NCBI RefSeq assembly: GCF_001543245.1
Contig: NZ_CP014163.1
Coordinates: 1,532,387 to 1,596,386, forward strand
Source of the DNA: Aerococcus urinaehominis
GTDB lineage: Bacteria; Bacillota; Bacilli; Lactobacillales; Aerococcaceae
DNA: 64,000 nucleotides
Reading direction: 5' to 3'
The notes beneath the pieces are model-generated. The model saw only the letters and a list, made by a program, of their open reading frames with translations, did no database searches and had not been told where the DNA came from. The position numbers were made by a program, and so were the translations under genes. Positions 18,081 to 26,502 of this stretch are shown piece after piece (position 1 is the first letter of the stretch; every line of letters starts with the position of its first letter).

Positions 18081-18752
18081 CTAATTTTTTGGGATCATGC
18101 GCCGGTAGCGATAGATTGAGGGTTCTGATACACCCAGAATCTGGGCAACCTGGCTGACTGACCCTTTAATTTGAAAGACGCCACGTTCTTCTAAGCGGGC
18201 AACAATATCCACCCGGGCTTCCTGGGTTAGCTGCACGTTCTCATTCAGTTGGTCAGCACCGACGACTTGGAGGATGATATCGTGGAGGCTCTCGGACAAG
18301 ACTTCCGCAAAATCGTCCTCTGCTTCAGGACGGGAGTCGACCATTTCAGCGGTCCTGATATTGATTGGCAGGTTAAGCATACGGATAATATCGTCGGCCA
18401 TTTCAAACTGCTTGCTATAGTCCATATTGATACAGAGCATGCCTAAGAGGTCTTGCTGGTTATTTTTAATAAAGAAAGTCGACCCTTGGAGCAATTTACC
18501 TTGTTGCGTCTTGGTCTTGTAGTCGACTAGGTAATCCTGGTCCAAATAGGTTTTATTATTGATTAAATCCAGGGCAAATTGGGTGATGGGGGAGTCCTTA
18601 CTGCGTCCTGAGAGCTGGCCGTTGATAATTTCAGCGATATACATATCACCATCCGTATCAAAGGCATGGAGGACAAATTCAAATTGGTCACCGATAGCCT
18701 GACCTAGGAAACGAACGAGGCTAATATATTGTTGGATTATTTCATCTGGCAT
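18081..18752 (-). CDS. YheO/DauR-like transcriptional regulator (PAS_6 + HTH)
   Basis: A 223-residue regulator. The N-terminal YheO-like PAS domain (FLGQAIGDQFEFVLHAFDTD; GSTFFIKNNQQDLLGMLCIN) is followed by a C-terminal helix-turn-helix of the DauR type (EERGVFQIKGSVSQVAQILG, then VSEPSIYRYRRMI). DauR-type proteins control D-amino-acid catabolism in some bacteria. Here the gene is divergent from ridA, a permease gene and dsdA, so control of that operon is a strong inference. I used ATG 18752, preceded by aggagggg; an upstream ATG 24 nt earlier lacks a site. Confidence 0.87.
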   Translation of the reverse strand: MPDEIIQQYISLVRFLGQAIGDQFEFVLHAFDTDGDMYIAEIINGQLSGRSKDSPITQFALDLINNKTYLDQDYLVDYKTKTQQGKLLQGSTFFIKNNQQDLLGMLCINMDYSKQFEMADDIIRMLNLPINIRTAEMVDSRPEAEDDFAEVLSESLHDIILQVVGADQLNENVQLTQEARVDIVARLEERGVFQIKGSVSQVAQILGVSEPSIYRYRRMIPKN

Positions 18753-18960
18753 GTGGGCCCCTCCTGACATTAGCAAATATTATATTCATTATACCCAAAG
18801 CCCCCAGTAAAACAATAAGTACTTATAGATGTAATAATAAATTATCATCAAAAAAGCGCTTAAAATACAATAATTGTATAATCAAACAGATAAACTAGGC
18901 TTATTAACGTTGATTTAACAAGCTTTCTCTTTAATGAGAATAATTTATAATAACTTATTA

Positions 18961-18978
18961 TTATTATCGTGATAATAA
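18961..18978. promoter_or_regulatory. AT-rich palindrome, candidate operator
   Basis: ttattatc-gt-gataataa is a perfect 8-bp palindrome with a 2-bp centre in the divergent region between the YheO-like regulator gene and ridA. A related sequence (ataataaattat) also occurs near 18834-18845. It is a plausible binding site for the divergent regulator; this is inference only. Confidence 0.4.
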
Positions 18979-18988
18979 ATTATTGATT

Positions 18989-19002
18989 AGGTAGCGCTTA
19001 CA
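18989..19002 (-). promoter_or_regulatory. cre-like catabolite control site upstream of ridA-dsdA operon
   Basis: On the minus strand the sequence reads tgtaagcgctacct, which fits the CcpA cre consensus TGWAARCGYTWNCW at every position. It lies 38 bp before the ridA start codon. A weaker aagcgctt core is at about 18854-18861. This suggests carbon catabolite repression of the D-serine operon. Confidence 0.6.
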
Positions 19003-19039
19003 TGATAAAGTTAATTTAACTTAAACGAGGAGGTTAATT

Positions 19040-19399
19040 ATGAGCAACATACCCAAGGCAATCGGTCCTTATTCAATTTATACGGTGATGGGTGACTACT
19101 TGTACACGTCTGGCCAGCTGCCCCTGGATCCTGAAAGTGGTCAATTGGTAACAGGCTTTGAAGCCCAATGCCGCCAATCCTTTACCAATATTAAAAATAT
19201 TTTGGCCCAAGAAGGTCTGGCTTTAGCTGACCTGACTAAAGTAACTGTTTATCTGTCAGATTTAGAAAATTTTGCGGTGGTTAACCAGGTGATGTCGGAT
19301 ATTTTAACGCCACCATATCCCATTCGGACTGCTTATGAAGTAGGTCGCTTGCCCCAAGATGCCCTGGTCGAAATCGAAGCAGTTGCTAAAATGACTTAG
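19040..19399 (+). CDS. ridA: RidA family enamine/imine deaminase
   Basis: A 119-residue RidA protein. RidA hydrolyses reactive 2-aminoacrylate and related imines released by PLP dehydratases. Visible motifs are AIGPYSIY, YTSGQLPLDPESGQLV and the C-terminal PIRTAYEVGRLPQDALVEIE, including the active-site Arg. It is the first gene of an operon ending in D-serine dehydratase, whose product is 2-aminoacrylate, so it fits as the detoxifying partner. ggaggttaatt precedes the ATG. Confidence 0.95.
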   Translation: MSNIPKAIGPYSIYTVMGDYLYTSGQLPLDPESGQLVTGFEAQCRQSFTNIKNILAQEGLALADLTKVTVYLSDLENFAVVNQVMSDILTPPYPIRTAYEVGRLPQDALVEIEAVAKMT

Positions 19400-19433
19400 T
19401 CTTAGATAAGATGAAAGAAAGTAGGAAGTAATA

Positions 19434-20456
19434 ATGGAAATTTTAATGGGTACTGTATGGCTACTTGTCGTACTAGCTATTTTCACTTTATTTAATTACA
19501 AGGCGCCGCATGGTGCTAAGGCCATGGGGGCCCTGGCAGCAGCTGCCTGTGCTTCGTTTTTAGTAGAGGCCTTTCAAGACTCCTTTTTCGGTTCAGTGCT
19601 AGGCATTGAATTTCTTGGTGAAGTCGGGGCCGCCAATGGCGCCTTAAGTGGGGTAGCAGCGGCTATCCTAGTAGCCATTGCCATTGGTGTCCAGCCTGGT
19701 TACGCAGTACTCATTGGTCTAGCAGCCTCTGGTACCGGTATCCTGCCAGGCTTCGTCGCTGGCTACCTGGTTGCCTTTCTCGTGAAGTGGATTCAAGAAA
19801 AGGTACCGGGAGGCTTAGACCTGATCACTATCATTATTGTTGGTGCGCCTCTGACTCGGGCGGTGGCACTCTTTATGAGTCCGATTGTTGATTCAACCCT
19901 CTTGCGGATTGGGGAAATCTTGATTGCTTCGGCAGAATCTAGCCCAGTGATTATGGGAATTATTCTGGGTGGGGTAATTACGGTTGTGGCGACAGCGCCC
20001 CTATCTTCTATGGCCTTAACAGCCATGCTAGGCTTAACAGGGACGCCAATGGCTATCGGTGCTATGGCGGTGTTCGGGTCATCCTTTATGAACTTTGTGA
20101 TTTTCCACAAGCTGAAATTAGGTGAGCGCAAGGATACGATTGCCTTTGCCATTGAACCTCTGACTCAGGCCGATGTGACCTCAGCCAACCCCATTCCCAT
20201 TTATACCATCAACTTCTTTGGCGGGGCAGCTAGTGGTGTGTTGGTCGCCTTGATGGGTCTGATTAACAACACACCTGGGACAGCCACCCCAATTGCCGGT
20301 TTTGCGGTAATGTTTGCCTATAACCCAGTTACTAAAGTCTTAATTGCTGGTTTGGGCTGTATCATGCTATCAATTATTGCTGGCTACCTAGGTTCACTAG
20401 CCTTTAAGAATTACCCAGTTATCACTAAGCAAGAGCTGGCCCACCGTGAAGATTAG
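19434..20456 (+). CDS. PTS_EIIC_2-type membrane permease
   Basis: A 340-residue, very hydrophobic protein with about nine to ten membrane segments, matching the PTS_EIIC_2 family (e.g. GVAAAILVAIAIGVQPGYAV; TATPIAGFAVMFAYNPVTKV). No EIIA or EIIB domain is fused or nearby, so classical PTS phosphorylation is unlikely at this locus. Sitting between ridA and dsdA, it probably imports D-serine or a related amino acid; this is a context-based inference. Confidence 0.75.
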   Translation: MEILMGTVWLLVVLAIFTLFNYKAPHGAKAMGALAAAACASFLVEAFQDSFFGSVLGIEFLGEVGAANGALSGVAAAILVAIAIGVQPGYAVLIGLAASGTGILPGFVAGYLVAFLVKWIQEKVPGGLDLITIIIVGAPLTRAVALFMSPIVDSTLLRIGEILIASAESSPVIMGIILGGVITVVATAPLSSMALTAMLGLTGTPMAIGAMAVFGSSFMNFVIFHKLKLGERKDTIAFAIEPLTQADVTSANPIPIYTINFFGGAASGVLVALMGLINNTPGTATPIAGFAVMFAYNPVTKVLIAGLGCIMLSIIAGYLGSLAFKNYPVITKQELAHRED

Positions 20457-20518
20457 GTCAATGTCTTGTTGATTATTACTAATATAAAACTGAAACAACT
20501 TTTAATGGAGGAATTAAT

Positions 20519-21862
20519 ATGTCTTTAGACCAATATCTAAGTAAACAACCCCAACTAGCCCAAGTATTAAATTATGAACCCATTTTCTGGATCAATGACC
20601 ACTATCATGGGGTTGACCAGGCCAACCAAGTTTCCCAGTATTCAGTCGCTGATGTTAAGGATGCTGAAGACCGTCTGGCGCGCTTTGCCCCCTTTATCGC
20701 CGACCGTTTTCCCGATACTCAGGCTAATAATGGCTTGATAGAGTCCTATATTAGCAAAACTGACCAGTTCAAGGCCTATTTAGAAGATAAGTATGATACC
20801 CAGATTAAAGGGGACTATTACTTAAAACGGGATGATGACCTACCGATTGCGGGTACCATCAAGGCTCGGGGTGCTATCTATGAGGTGCTTAAACACGCTG
20901 AAGATATGGCCTTGGAAGCTGGCTTATTGACCGGCTATGATGATGACTATCGTAAGTTCGCCAGCGATGACTTCCAAAATTTCTTTAAAGACTATGAAAT
21001 TGTGGTTGGTACCACTGGTAATTTGGGTATTTCTTCTGGTGTCATGGGGGCAGCACTTGGCTTCTCGGTGACCATTCATATGTCAGAAGAGGCGAAACAA
21101 TGGAAGAAAGACTTCTTACGTTCGCACGGCATCCAGGTGGTTGAGCACAAGACTAACTTTACTGAGGCGGTTAACCAAGGCCGGGCTGCTTCTGATGCTG
21201 ATCCGAAGTCCTATTTTGTTGACGATGAGCACTCGGTTAACCTGTTCCTGGGCTATACGGTAGCCGGGTCACGATTGAAACAACAACTCGATGAAGCCGG
21301 TATTGTGGTCGACGCTGACCATCCGCTCTTTGTCTTTAATCCATGCGGAATTGGGGGTAGCCCAGGGGGGATCTGCTTTGGTCTTAAACAAATTTTTGGA
21401 GACCATGTCCACTGTTTCTTCGCCCAACCTACCCATATGCCGTCCATGTTATTAGGGGTCATGACTGAAAAATATGCTGGTATTTCAGTGACGGATGCTG
21501 GCCTGGATGCCAAGACCAATATGGATGGTTTGGCGGTCCCAAGAACGTCAGGTTTTGTGGCTGAATTGATGCACAATTACTTCAATGGCGGCATTACCAT
21601 TACTGAAGAAGACCAAAAAGAACTCCTAACCGCTATGATTGATACTGAAAATATTCCGCTTGAGCCCGCTGCCTTGGCAGGGACACCAGGGCCAGCCATG
21701 CTCTTTGCGACTGAAGCCGGCCAAGCCTACTTAGACAAGTATGATCTAAGAGACAAGATGGACCAGGCCACCCATATTGCTTGGGCAACTGGTGGGTCAA
21801 TGGTGCCAGCCGATGAGATGCAAGCATTTTATGATGAAGGTAAAGATTTAGTCGCTAAATAA
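20519..21862 (+). CDS. dsdA: D-serine ammonia-lyase (D-serine dehydratase)
   Basis: A 447-residue PLP enzyme that converts D-serine to pyruvate and ammonia. The PLP-binding lysine is in PIAGTIKARGAIYE (Lys at about 115). The phosphate-binding glycine loop is in VVGTTGNLGISSGVMGAALG, and GIGGSPGGICFGLKQIF is also typical. The length and the N-terminal extension (ending with VKDAEDRLARFAPFIADRFP) match DsdA and not the related threonine dehydratases. It is the last gene of the ridA-permease-dsdA operon; a terminator follows. Confidence 0.95.
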   Translation: MSLDQYLSKQPQLAQVLNYEPIFWINDHYHGVDQANQVSQYSVADVKDAEDRLARFAPFIADRFPDTQANNGLIESYISKTDQFKAYLEDKYDTQIKGDYYLKRDDDLPIAGTIKARGAIYEVLKHAEDMALEAGLLTGYDDDYRKFASDDFQNFFKDYEIVVGTTGNLGISSGVMGAALGFSVTIHMSEEAKQWKKDFLRSHGIQVVEHKTNFTEAVNQGRAASDADPKSYFVDDEHSVNLFLGYTVAGSRLKQQLDEAGIVVDADHPLFVFNPCGIGGSPGGICFGLKQIFGDHVHCFFAQPTHMPSMLLGVMTEKYAGISVTDAGLDAKTNMDGLAVPRTSGFVAELMHNYFNGGITITEEDQKELLTAMIDTENIPLEPAALAGTPGPAMLFATEAGQAYLDKYDLRDKMDQATHIAWATGGSMVPADEMQAFYDEGKDLVAK

Positions 21863-21878
21863 AGTTGGCAATTGATTA

Positions 21879-21910
21879 AGGGCTAGCAGGGTAAACTTGC
21901 TAGCCTTTTC
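21879..21910 (+). terminator. Terminator after dsdA
   Basis: Stem ggctagca (21881-21888) with tgctagcc (21898-21905), followed by tttt. Confidence 0.8.
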
Positions 21911-21935
21911 ACAATATTAGGGTCTGTGCTATAAT
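21908..21935 (+). promoter_or_regulatory. Promoter of the small CDFC protein gene
   Basis: TATAAT at 21930-21935 with TTCACA 16 bp upstream (21908-21913). It lies 24 bp before the proposed start codon of the small gene. Confidence 0.5.
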
Positions 21936-21958
21936 AGAATTGTTAGGAGATGAGAAAA

Positions 21959-22132
21959 ATGACCGAAAAAAATAATGATCAAGAAGTAAACTTGGCGAAA
22001 AAAATGGAAGAGGTCAATCAAGCAGGTTGTGACTTTTGTGTTGGCACCAGCTACCAGGCAGTTGAATCAGAAGATGCTTTTGCCCAGTTATTAAAGGCCT
22101 TGGGTAAGGATCCAGCTGAATCAGAAAACTAA
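21959..22132 (+). CDS. Small protein of unknown function with CDFC motif
   Basis: A 57-residue acidic protein (MTEKNNDQEVNLAKKMEEVN, then QAGCDFCVGTSYQAVE). I do not recognise a family. Two Cys spaced CxxC near residue 27 could bind a metal or act as a redox pair. The start at 21959 is preferred because ttaggag lies 9 nt upstream; the ATG at 21950 abuts that site. It has its own TATAAT box and lies between dsdA and an SDR gene. Confidence 0.6.
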   Translation: MTEKNNDQEVNLAKKMEEVNQAGCDFCVGTSYQAVESEDAFAQLLKALGKDPAESEN

Positions 22133-22172
22133 CTTGCCATTTTGGTTAAATAAGTTATAATTAAGCCATAAA

Positions 22173-22186
22173 TGAAAGCGCTTAAT
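22173..22186 (+). promoter_or_regulatory. cre-like site before the SDR gene
   Basis: tgaaagcgcttaat matches the CcpA cre consensus with one mismatch. It lies 5 bp before the Shine-Dalgarno (aaggag) of the SDR gene, where CcpA binding would block transcription. Confidence 0.55.
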
Positions 22187-22203
22187 TATAAGGAGATGAT
22201 CTA

Positions 22204-22935
22204 ATGGGTAAGTTAGCAGGTAAGGTAGCTATTATTACAGGTGGCGCCAATGGCATGGGGGAGACCCACGTCCGCTTATTTGTTGCAGAAGGGGCTAAGG
22301 TGGCTATTACCGATATTGATGCGGAAAAAGGCCAGGCTTTAGCGGACGAACTTGGTGATGTGGCCATCTTTATCAAGCATGATGTATCTTCTGAAGCGGA
22401 CTGGCAGGCGGTGGTTAAGGAAACCGAGTCGGCCTTCGGACCAATTAATATCTTAATTAATAACGCCGGTGTCTCGACGGTCCTATCTGCTGAACACTCT
22501 AGTTTAGATGAATATATGCAGGTTATCAAGATTAACCAGGTTTCTGTCTTCTTGGGTATGAAGTATACCATTGCTTCTATGAAGGAGGCCGGTTCGGGTG
22601 CCATTGTCAATATTTCTTCGATTAATGGCTTGAACGGTGGTGCTATTGCCTACACTGACAGTAAGTTTGCGGTGCGTGGCATGACCAAGGCGGCAGCCAA
22701 GGAATTCGCCCGGTATGGGGTTCGGGTTAACTCAGTCCACCCGGGCATTATCCGGACGCCAATGGTGGAGAACTCTGAGGCCTACGAGCAAATCCAGCAA
22801 ATGGTTGGTATGGTGCCCCTGCAAAGAATGGCTGAGCCAGAGGAAATTTCAAAATTGGTGCTATTTTTAGCTTCTGATGATGCCAGCTACTCAACTGGAT
22901 CTGAATTTATCGCAGATGGTGGTATCCTAGCCTAG
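22204..22935 (+). CDS. Short-chain dehydrogenase/reductase
   Basis: A 243-residue classical SDR. The nucleotide-binding motif TGGANGMG is at 12-19, NNAG follows beta-4, and the catalytic residues are Ser in VNISSING and Tyr150/Lys154 in AYTDSKFAVRG (YxxxK intact). Sequence style resembles alcohol dehydrogenases of the Lactobacillus R-specific type and 3-alpha/20-beta-hydroxysteroid dehydrogenase-like SDRs. The substrate cannot be fixed; diacetyl/acetoin-type ketones are possible. A cre-like site immediately upstream suggests catabolite control. Confidence 0.85.
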   Translation: MGKLAGKVAIITGGANGMGETHVRLFVAEGAKVAITDIDAEKGQALADELGDVAIFIKHDVSSEADWQAVVKETESAFGPINILINNAGVSTVLSAEHSSLDEYMQVIKINQVSVFLGMKYTIASMKEAGSGAIVNISSINGLNGGAIAYTDSKFAVRGMTKAAAKEFARYGVRVNSVHPGIIRTPMVENSEAYEQIQQMVGMVPLQRMAEPEEISKLVLFLASDDASYSTGSEFIADGGILA

Positions 22936-22961
22936 TAAACCAGTAAATATAGTATTTTGTC

Positions 22962-22994
22962 AGCCAGCCAGGCTAGCTCTTGGCTGGCTTTTAT
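22962..22994 (+). terminator. Terminator after the SDR gene
   Basis: Stem agccagcc (22962-22969) with ggctggct (22982-22989), followed by tttatt. The roughly 140 bp between this and the next terminator show no gene. Confidence 0.75.
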
Positions 22995-23133
22995 TGTTTG
23001 TGGTGGTGCGGGGGCTTAGCAAGTAGTTGATCAGGATTTGGGATGAGTAGGTTCGGATTGATATTGCAGTGGTTGAAGTCAGCTAAGGCTTAAGATAGCT
23101 TAGAATGAACTGGGACTTTGCCAGTAATAAATG

Positions 23134-23162
23134 AAAAAGCGCCGGCCACTAGGGCCGGCGCT
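23134..23162 (-). terminator. Terminator of the U32 gene pair
   Basis: Perfect GC-rich stem agcgccggcc (23138-23147) with ggccggcgct (23153-23162). On the minus strand the stem is followed by T5, 17 nt after the stop of the second U32 gene. Confidence 0.9.
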
Positions 23163-23178
23163 ATCATAATCATTAGTT

Positions 23179-24426
23179 TTAGACTTGCTTGCGGATCATG
23201 TCGTGTTTTTCAACGGGTTGGTCTACCTTCATAGTAACAATCTGCATGGCATGGGGGGCGCGGTCGATGGCTTGACCGTCCTCATCCCGCATAGCGGTTA
23301 GTTCTTGTTGGAAGTGGCGCATGCCGGGACCGTAAAATTCGATCTGGTCGCCGACACCAAAATTGTTGCGCTGTTGAATGGTTGCGATTTGGCTGGCCTC
23401 GTCGTAGTCGACAACCTGGCCAACAAACTGATAGCGGGGGAGGCGGCGACGCTTGCCAAAGAGCTGCTCATTTTCAGTTGGCTTACCGTAGAAGAAACCA
23501 GTAGCTAGTTCGCGCTGGGCTGCCTTCCAGAGTTCGTCAATCCATTCTTGTTCTACTTCATAGTTATCTGGGTCTGCCAGGTAGGCATCAATGGCCTTGC
23601 GGTAGACATTAACGACCGTTGAAACGTAGTGGATAGATTTCATCCGGCCTTCAATTTTAAGGGAGTCGATACCATTATTAATAATATCTGGAATATGATG
23701 AATCATGGCCAGGTCAACGGCTGACATGGCGAAGGGTTCTTTGATGTCACTACCTGCTTCACCCTTACCAACCATGTGCTTGTCCCCTAAAGCTGGCATA
23801 TCATAGAGGCCATAACGCCAACGGCAAGACTGGCAACAACCGCCCCGGTTGGCATCACGGTCGGCCATATGGTTAGATAAGGTGCACCGGCCTGAGTATG
23901 AAATACACATGGCCCCATGGATAAAGGCCTCGATTTCGACGCTAGTATTTTGGCGGATCTCTGCGACTTCAGCCATGGAAACTTCCCGGCCTAACACGCA
24001 CCGGGTCAGGCCAGCTTCTTGCCAGAAATTCAGCGTTTCATAGTTAACAGCTGATTGCTGGGTAGACAGGTGCATTTCGAGACCGGGCGCTTGACTGGCA
24101 CAGATTTGCATGAGGGCTGGGTCAGAGATAATGACCGCATCAATACCGATATCGCGAATGGTTCGGAAGAAGTCACCTGAACCGATCTCATCACCAACGT
24201 GGGTGACCATATTAGAGGCCACATAAACTTTAGCACCATGTTGGTGGGCAAAGTCAACGGCTTGGCGCATTTCATCATAGTCAAAGTTACCGGCCCGGCT
24301 CCGTAAACCATAGGCCTCGCCCCCAATATAGCAGGCGTCAGCGCCATAATGAATCGCAATTTTTAATTTTTCTAGGGTCCCGGCTGGGGCTAAGAGCTCA
24401 GGTCTTTTTAAAGTTTTCTCAGTCAC
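23179..24426 (-). CDS. trhP2: U32 peptidase-like protein, TrhP2/YrrO type (tRNA U34 hydroxylation)
   Basis: A protein of about 415 residues. It opens with RPELLAPAGTLEKLKIAIHY, the U32 signature, and contains CISYSGRCTLSNHMADRDAN and RGGCCQSCRWRYGLYD, whose clustered Cys residues are expected to hold an Fe-S cluster. The C-terminal beta domain reads YQFVGQVVDYDEASQIATIQ. Bacterial homologues TrhP/YegQ and YrrO use prephenate to hydroxylate U34 of tRNAs. The likely start is GTG 24426, 9 nt after agaaagg; a TTG three codons earlier abuts the site. It is cotranscribed with the gene at 24447. Confidence 0.9.
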   Translation of the reverse strand: MTEKTLKRPELLAPAGTLEKLKIAIHYGADACYIGGEAYGLRSRAGNFDYDEMRQAVDFAHQHGAKVYVASNMVTHVGDEIGSGDFFRTIRDIGIDAVIISDPALMQICASQAPGLEMHLSTQQSAVNYETLNFWQEAGLTRCVLGREVSMAEVAEIRQNTSVEIEAFIHGAMCISYSGRCTLSNHMADRDANRGGCCQSCRWRYGLYDMPALGDKHMVGKGEAGSDIKEPFAMSAVDLAMIHHIPDIINNGIDSLKIEGRMKSIHYVSTVVNVYRKAIDAYLADPDNYEVEQEWIDELWKAAQRELATGFFYGKPTENEQLFGKRRRLPRYQFVGQVVDYDEASQIATIQQRNNFGVGDQIEFYGPGMRHFQQELTAMRDEDGQAIDRAPHAMQIVTMKVDQPVEKHDMIRKQV

Positions 24427-24446
24427 AAGGGTCAACCTTTCTATTG

Positions 24447-25367
24447 TTATTGGACTTTGTCTTTGGCGTAAAGGAAGAAACCGGTTGATAATTCCCGGTT
24501 AGCGGGGTGGAGGGCGGCTAATTTCTCGTCATAAGCTTGGGCCAGGTCCTCATGCCATAAACCTTGGGCAATCAGGTCGCGGGCCTCCACAAAGAGTTGG
24601 TTAATATCAACGAAATCTTGGCCCGGACACAAGACACCATCGTTATACCAGTGGTTGATGCCGATTTCAGTTAATTGGTCCAGGTGTTGGATCAAGTCCA
24701 GGTCATTGTTGGCAAAAATATGGGTGCCGTGGCTGTCTTGGTAGACAGAGTAGTGGGTATCCGGTTTGTTAGGTTCTGATAAAAAGAGCTGGCGTCCCTC
24801 AAGTTCCTCGGTGTCCTTACCGATAAAGTTAAAGTAATTATCCAAGAGCAGCCGGCCTGACTGGTGGATACAAGAAGCCCCATAAGTTTGGACAATAAGG
24901 GGGATTTGCGCAGCCTGGGCCATATCAACCAGTTCGGCATAAGGGACTTCGCGGGCGACCAGGGAGGCCACTGCGCCGTATTTGGCCCAGAAGTTGACCT
25001 GGCCGGGACTGGTTACTAAGACCGCTGCGTCATAGATATAGGGCATGCGGTATTCGGAATCCTTGAGAATTTGGATAAGGCCCGTATCTCCTACCATCAA
25101 TAGGTCAGCCCCAGTGGCCTGGACCTGTTTGAGGAAGGCTCTAGCCGTTTTAATTTTATCGTTGTGGAGGATGGCGTTGGCAGCCACGATGACCTTTTTA
25201 CCAGCCTGGTGGGCATAGTCAACGGCAGCCTGTATTTCTTCAAAGGTCAAATAGCCGGGTAGACGTAAGCCGTAATCTTTTTCACCGACAACCAGATAAT
25301 CAACCCCAATGTCAACTAACTGGCGGGCTTGGTCTAGTGATTCAGCTGTTGCAATCAACTCAATCAT
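24447..25367 (-). CDS. trhP1: U32 peptidase-like protein, TrhP1/YrrN type
   Basis: A 306-residue member of the U32 family (LRLPGYLTFEEIQAAVDYAH; VLVTSPGQVNFWAKYGAVAS, then LVAREVPYAEL). It is shorter than its partner and lacks the Cys cluster, as expected for the YrrN-type subunit. YrrN and YrrO act together in U34 hydroxylation of tRNA. gaaggaa precedes ATG 25367. In Bacillus these genes sit between mltG and udk; here they are elsewhere. Confidence 0.88.
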   Translation of the reverse strand: MIELIATAESLDQARQLVDIGVDYLVVGEKDYGLRLPGYLTFEEIQAAVDYAHQAGKKVIVAANAILHNDKIKTARAFLKQVQATGADLLMVGDTGLIQILKDSEYRMPYIYDAAVLVTSPGQVNFWAKYGAVASLVAREVPYAELVDMAQAAQIPLIVQTYGASCIHQSGRLLLDNYFNFIGKDTEELEGRQLFLSEPNKPDTHYSVYQDSHGTHIFANNDLDLIQHLDQLTEIGINHWYNDGVLCPGQDFVDINQLFVEARDLIAQGLWHEDLAQAYDEKLAALHPANRELSTGFFLYAKDKVQ

Positions 25368-25577
25368 GGAATTCCTTCTTTCTTTAACTTTTTCACAATC
25401 TTTTCTATTGTAAGACCTTTTTCCAAAAATGTCTAGACTTTTGAGCAGATAGCTTGACTTAACTCTGACGGGTAAACCAGCTGGCGAGAAAGTCAGGGTT
25501 AGAAAAATATTTAATCAACTTTTAAAAAATCTTAAAATATGCTATAATCGCCCTATCTTTTTAGAGGGGGATGCCTG

Positions 25578-26435
25578 ATGTTAAAAAAATTAAGTTTATT
25601 ATTAGCGGCAGCTGGTCTTTTGGCTGCTTGTGGGGGTAGCAATGACCAGGAAACGATTAAAGTTGGGGTGACTGGTGACCAGGGCCGGGAGCTCTGGGAG
25701 GATGTAGAAGCCCGCTTTGAGGCGGATACTGGTGCGGATATGGAAATTGTGGTCTTCAATGACTATGTCCAACCCAATGTGGCCTTGCAAGATGGTGAAC
25801 TAGACCTCAATGCCTTCCAACACTCTGCCTATCTAAGAGACTATCTTAATAATGAAGGTGGCCAAGAAGACTTAACGGCCTTAGCCTACACCTTTATTTC
25901 ACCGGTCCTGGTTTTCTCTGACCATATCGACCAGGTTAGTCAAATTCCTGATGGGTCTAAAGTAGCTATTCCCAATTCACCGACTGTTGCCAACCGGGCT
26001 TATTTAGCCTTGCAGGCAATGGGCCTCATTAAGTTGGACCCAGCGGTTGGTTTTGAGCCTACCAAGGATGATATTGTGGAAAATACGAAGAATATTGAAA
26101 TTGTGGAAATGGAAGCCAGTCAGGTGCCGCGTTCTTTGGCTGATGTTGACTTGATTTTAACGGGAACTGATTTCGCTGTGGATGCCGGTCTTAAAATCGC
26201 TGATGCGATTTATTCAGATACCGACCAATTAGACAAGGTTGATCCGACCAAGAAAAACATTATTGCTGTTAAAAAAGATCGGGCGGAAGAAGAATTAATT
26301 CAAGCAGTGGTGCGCCACTACCATCAGCCTGAAACAGCTGAAAAAATCAAGGAAGTCTCTCAAGGTGCTAACCTACCAGCCTGGAGCGACCAAGATGATG
26401 CCTTAGGCGATTTTGAAAAATTAATGGCCAAGTAA
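25578..26435 (+). CDS. metQ: MetQ/NlpA family substrate-binding lipoprotein
   Basis: A 285-residue lipoprotein. The signal peptide LKKLSLLLAAAGLLAACGGS carries the lipobox LAAC, with Cys at about residue 18. The rest follows the NLPA lipoprotein pattern (ETIKVGVTGDQGRELWEDVE; VVFNDYVQPNVALQDGELDL, then NAFQHSAYL), typical of D/L-methionine binding. No metN or metI lies nearby, so it must work with a transporter encoded elsewhere. A TATAAT box is at 25543-25548. No S-box or other riboswitch was recognised in the 210-bp leader. Confidence 0.88.
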   Translation: MLKKLSLLLAAAGLLAACGGSNDQETIKVGVTGDQGRELWEDVEARFEADTGADMEIVVFNDYVQPNVALQDGELDLNAFQHSAYLRDYLNNEGGQEDLTALAYTFISPVLVFSDHIDQVSQIPDGSKVAIPNSPTVANRAYLALQAMGLIKLDPAVGFEPTKDDIVENTKNIEIVEMEASQVPRSLADVDLILTGTDFAVDAGLKIADAIYSDTDQLDKVDPTKKNIIAVKKDRAEEELIQAVVRHYHQPETAEKIKEVSQGANLPAWSDQDDALGDFEKLMAK

Positions 26436-26462
26436 TAGAGAACTCGCTAATAGCAAATAAAT

Positions 26463-26498
26463 AAGCCCACTAGGCAGAAGTGCCTGGTGGGCTTGTTT
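26463..26498. terminator. Bidirectional terminator after metQ
   Basis: Stem aagcccactaggca (26463-26476) with tgcctggtgggctt (26481-26494), one G-U pair. It lies between convergent metQ and the esterase gene. Confidence 0.85.
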
Positions 26499-26502
26499 TG
26501 AT

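Noticed and set aside
21950-22132. ATG 21950 as start of the small CDFC protein
   Set aside because: The Shine-Dalgarno ttaggag directly abuts it; ATG 21959 has normal spacing.
25368-25577. S-box or T-box riboswitch before metQ
   Set aside because: The leader lacks the conserved riboswitch stems or T-box sequence, and has no terminator hairpin before the start codon.
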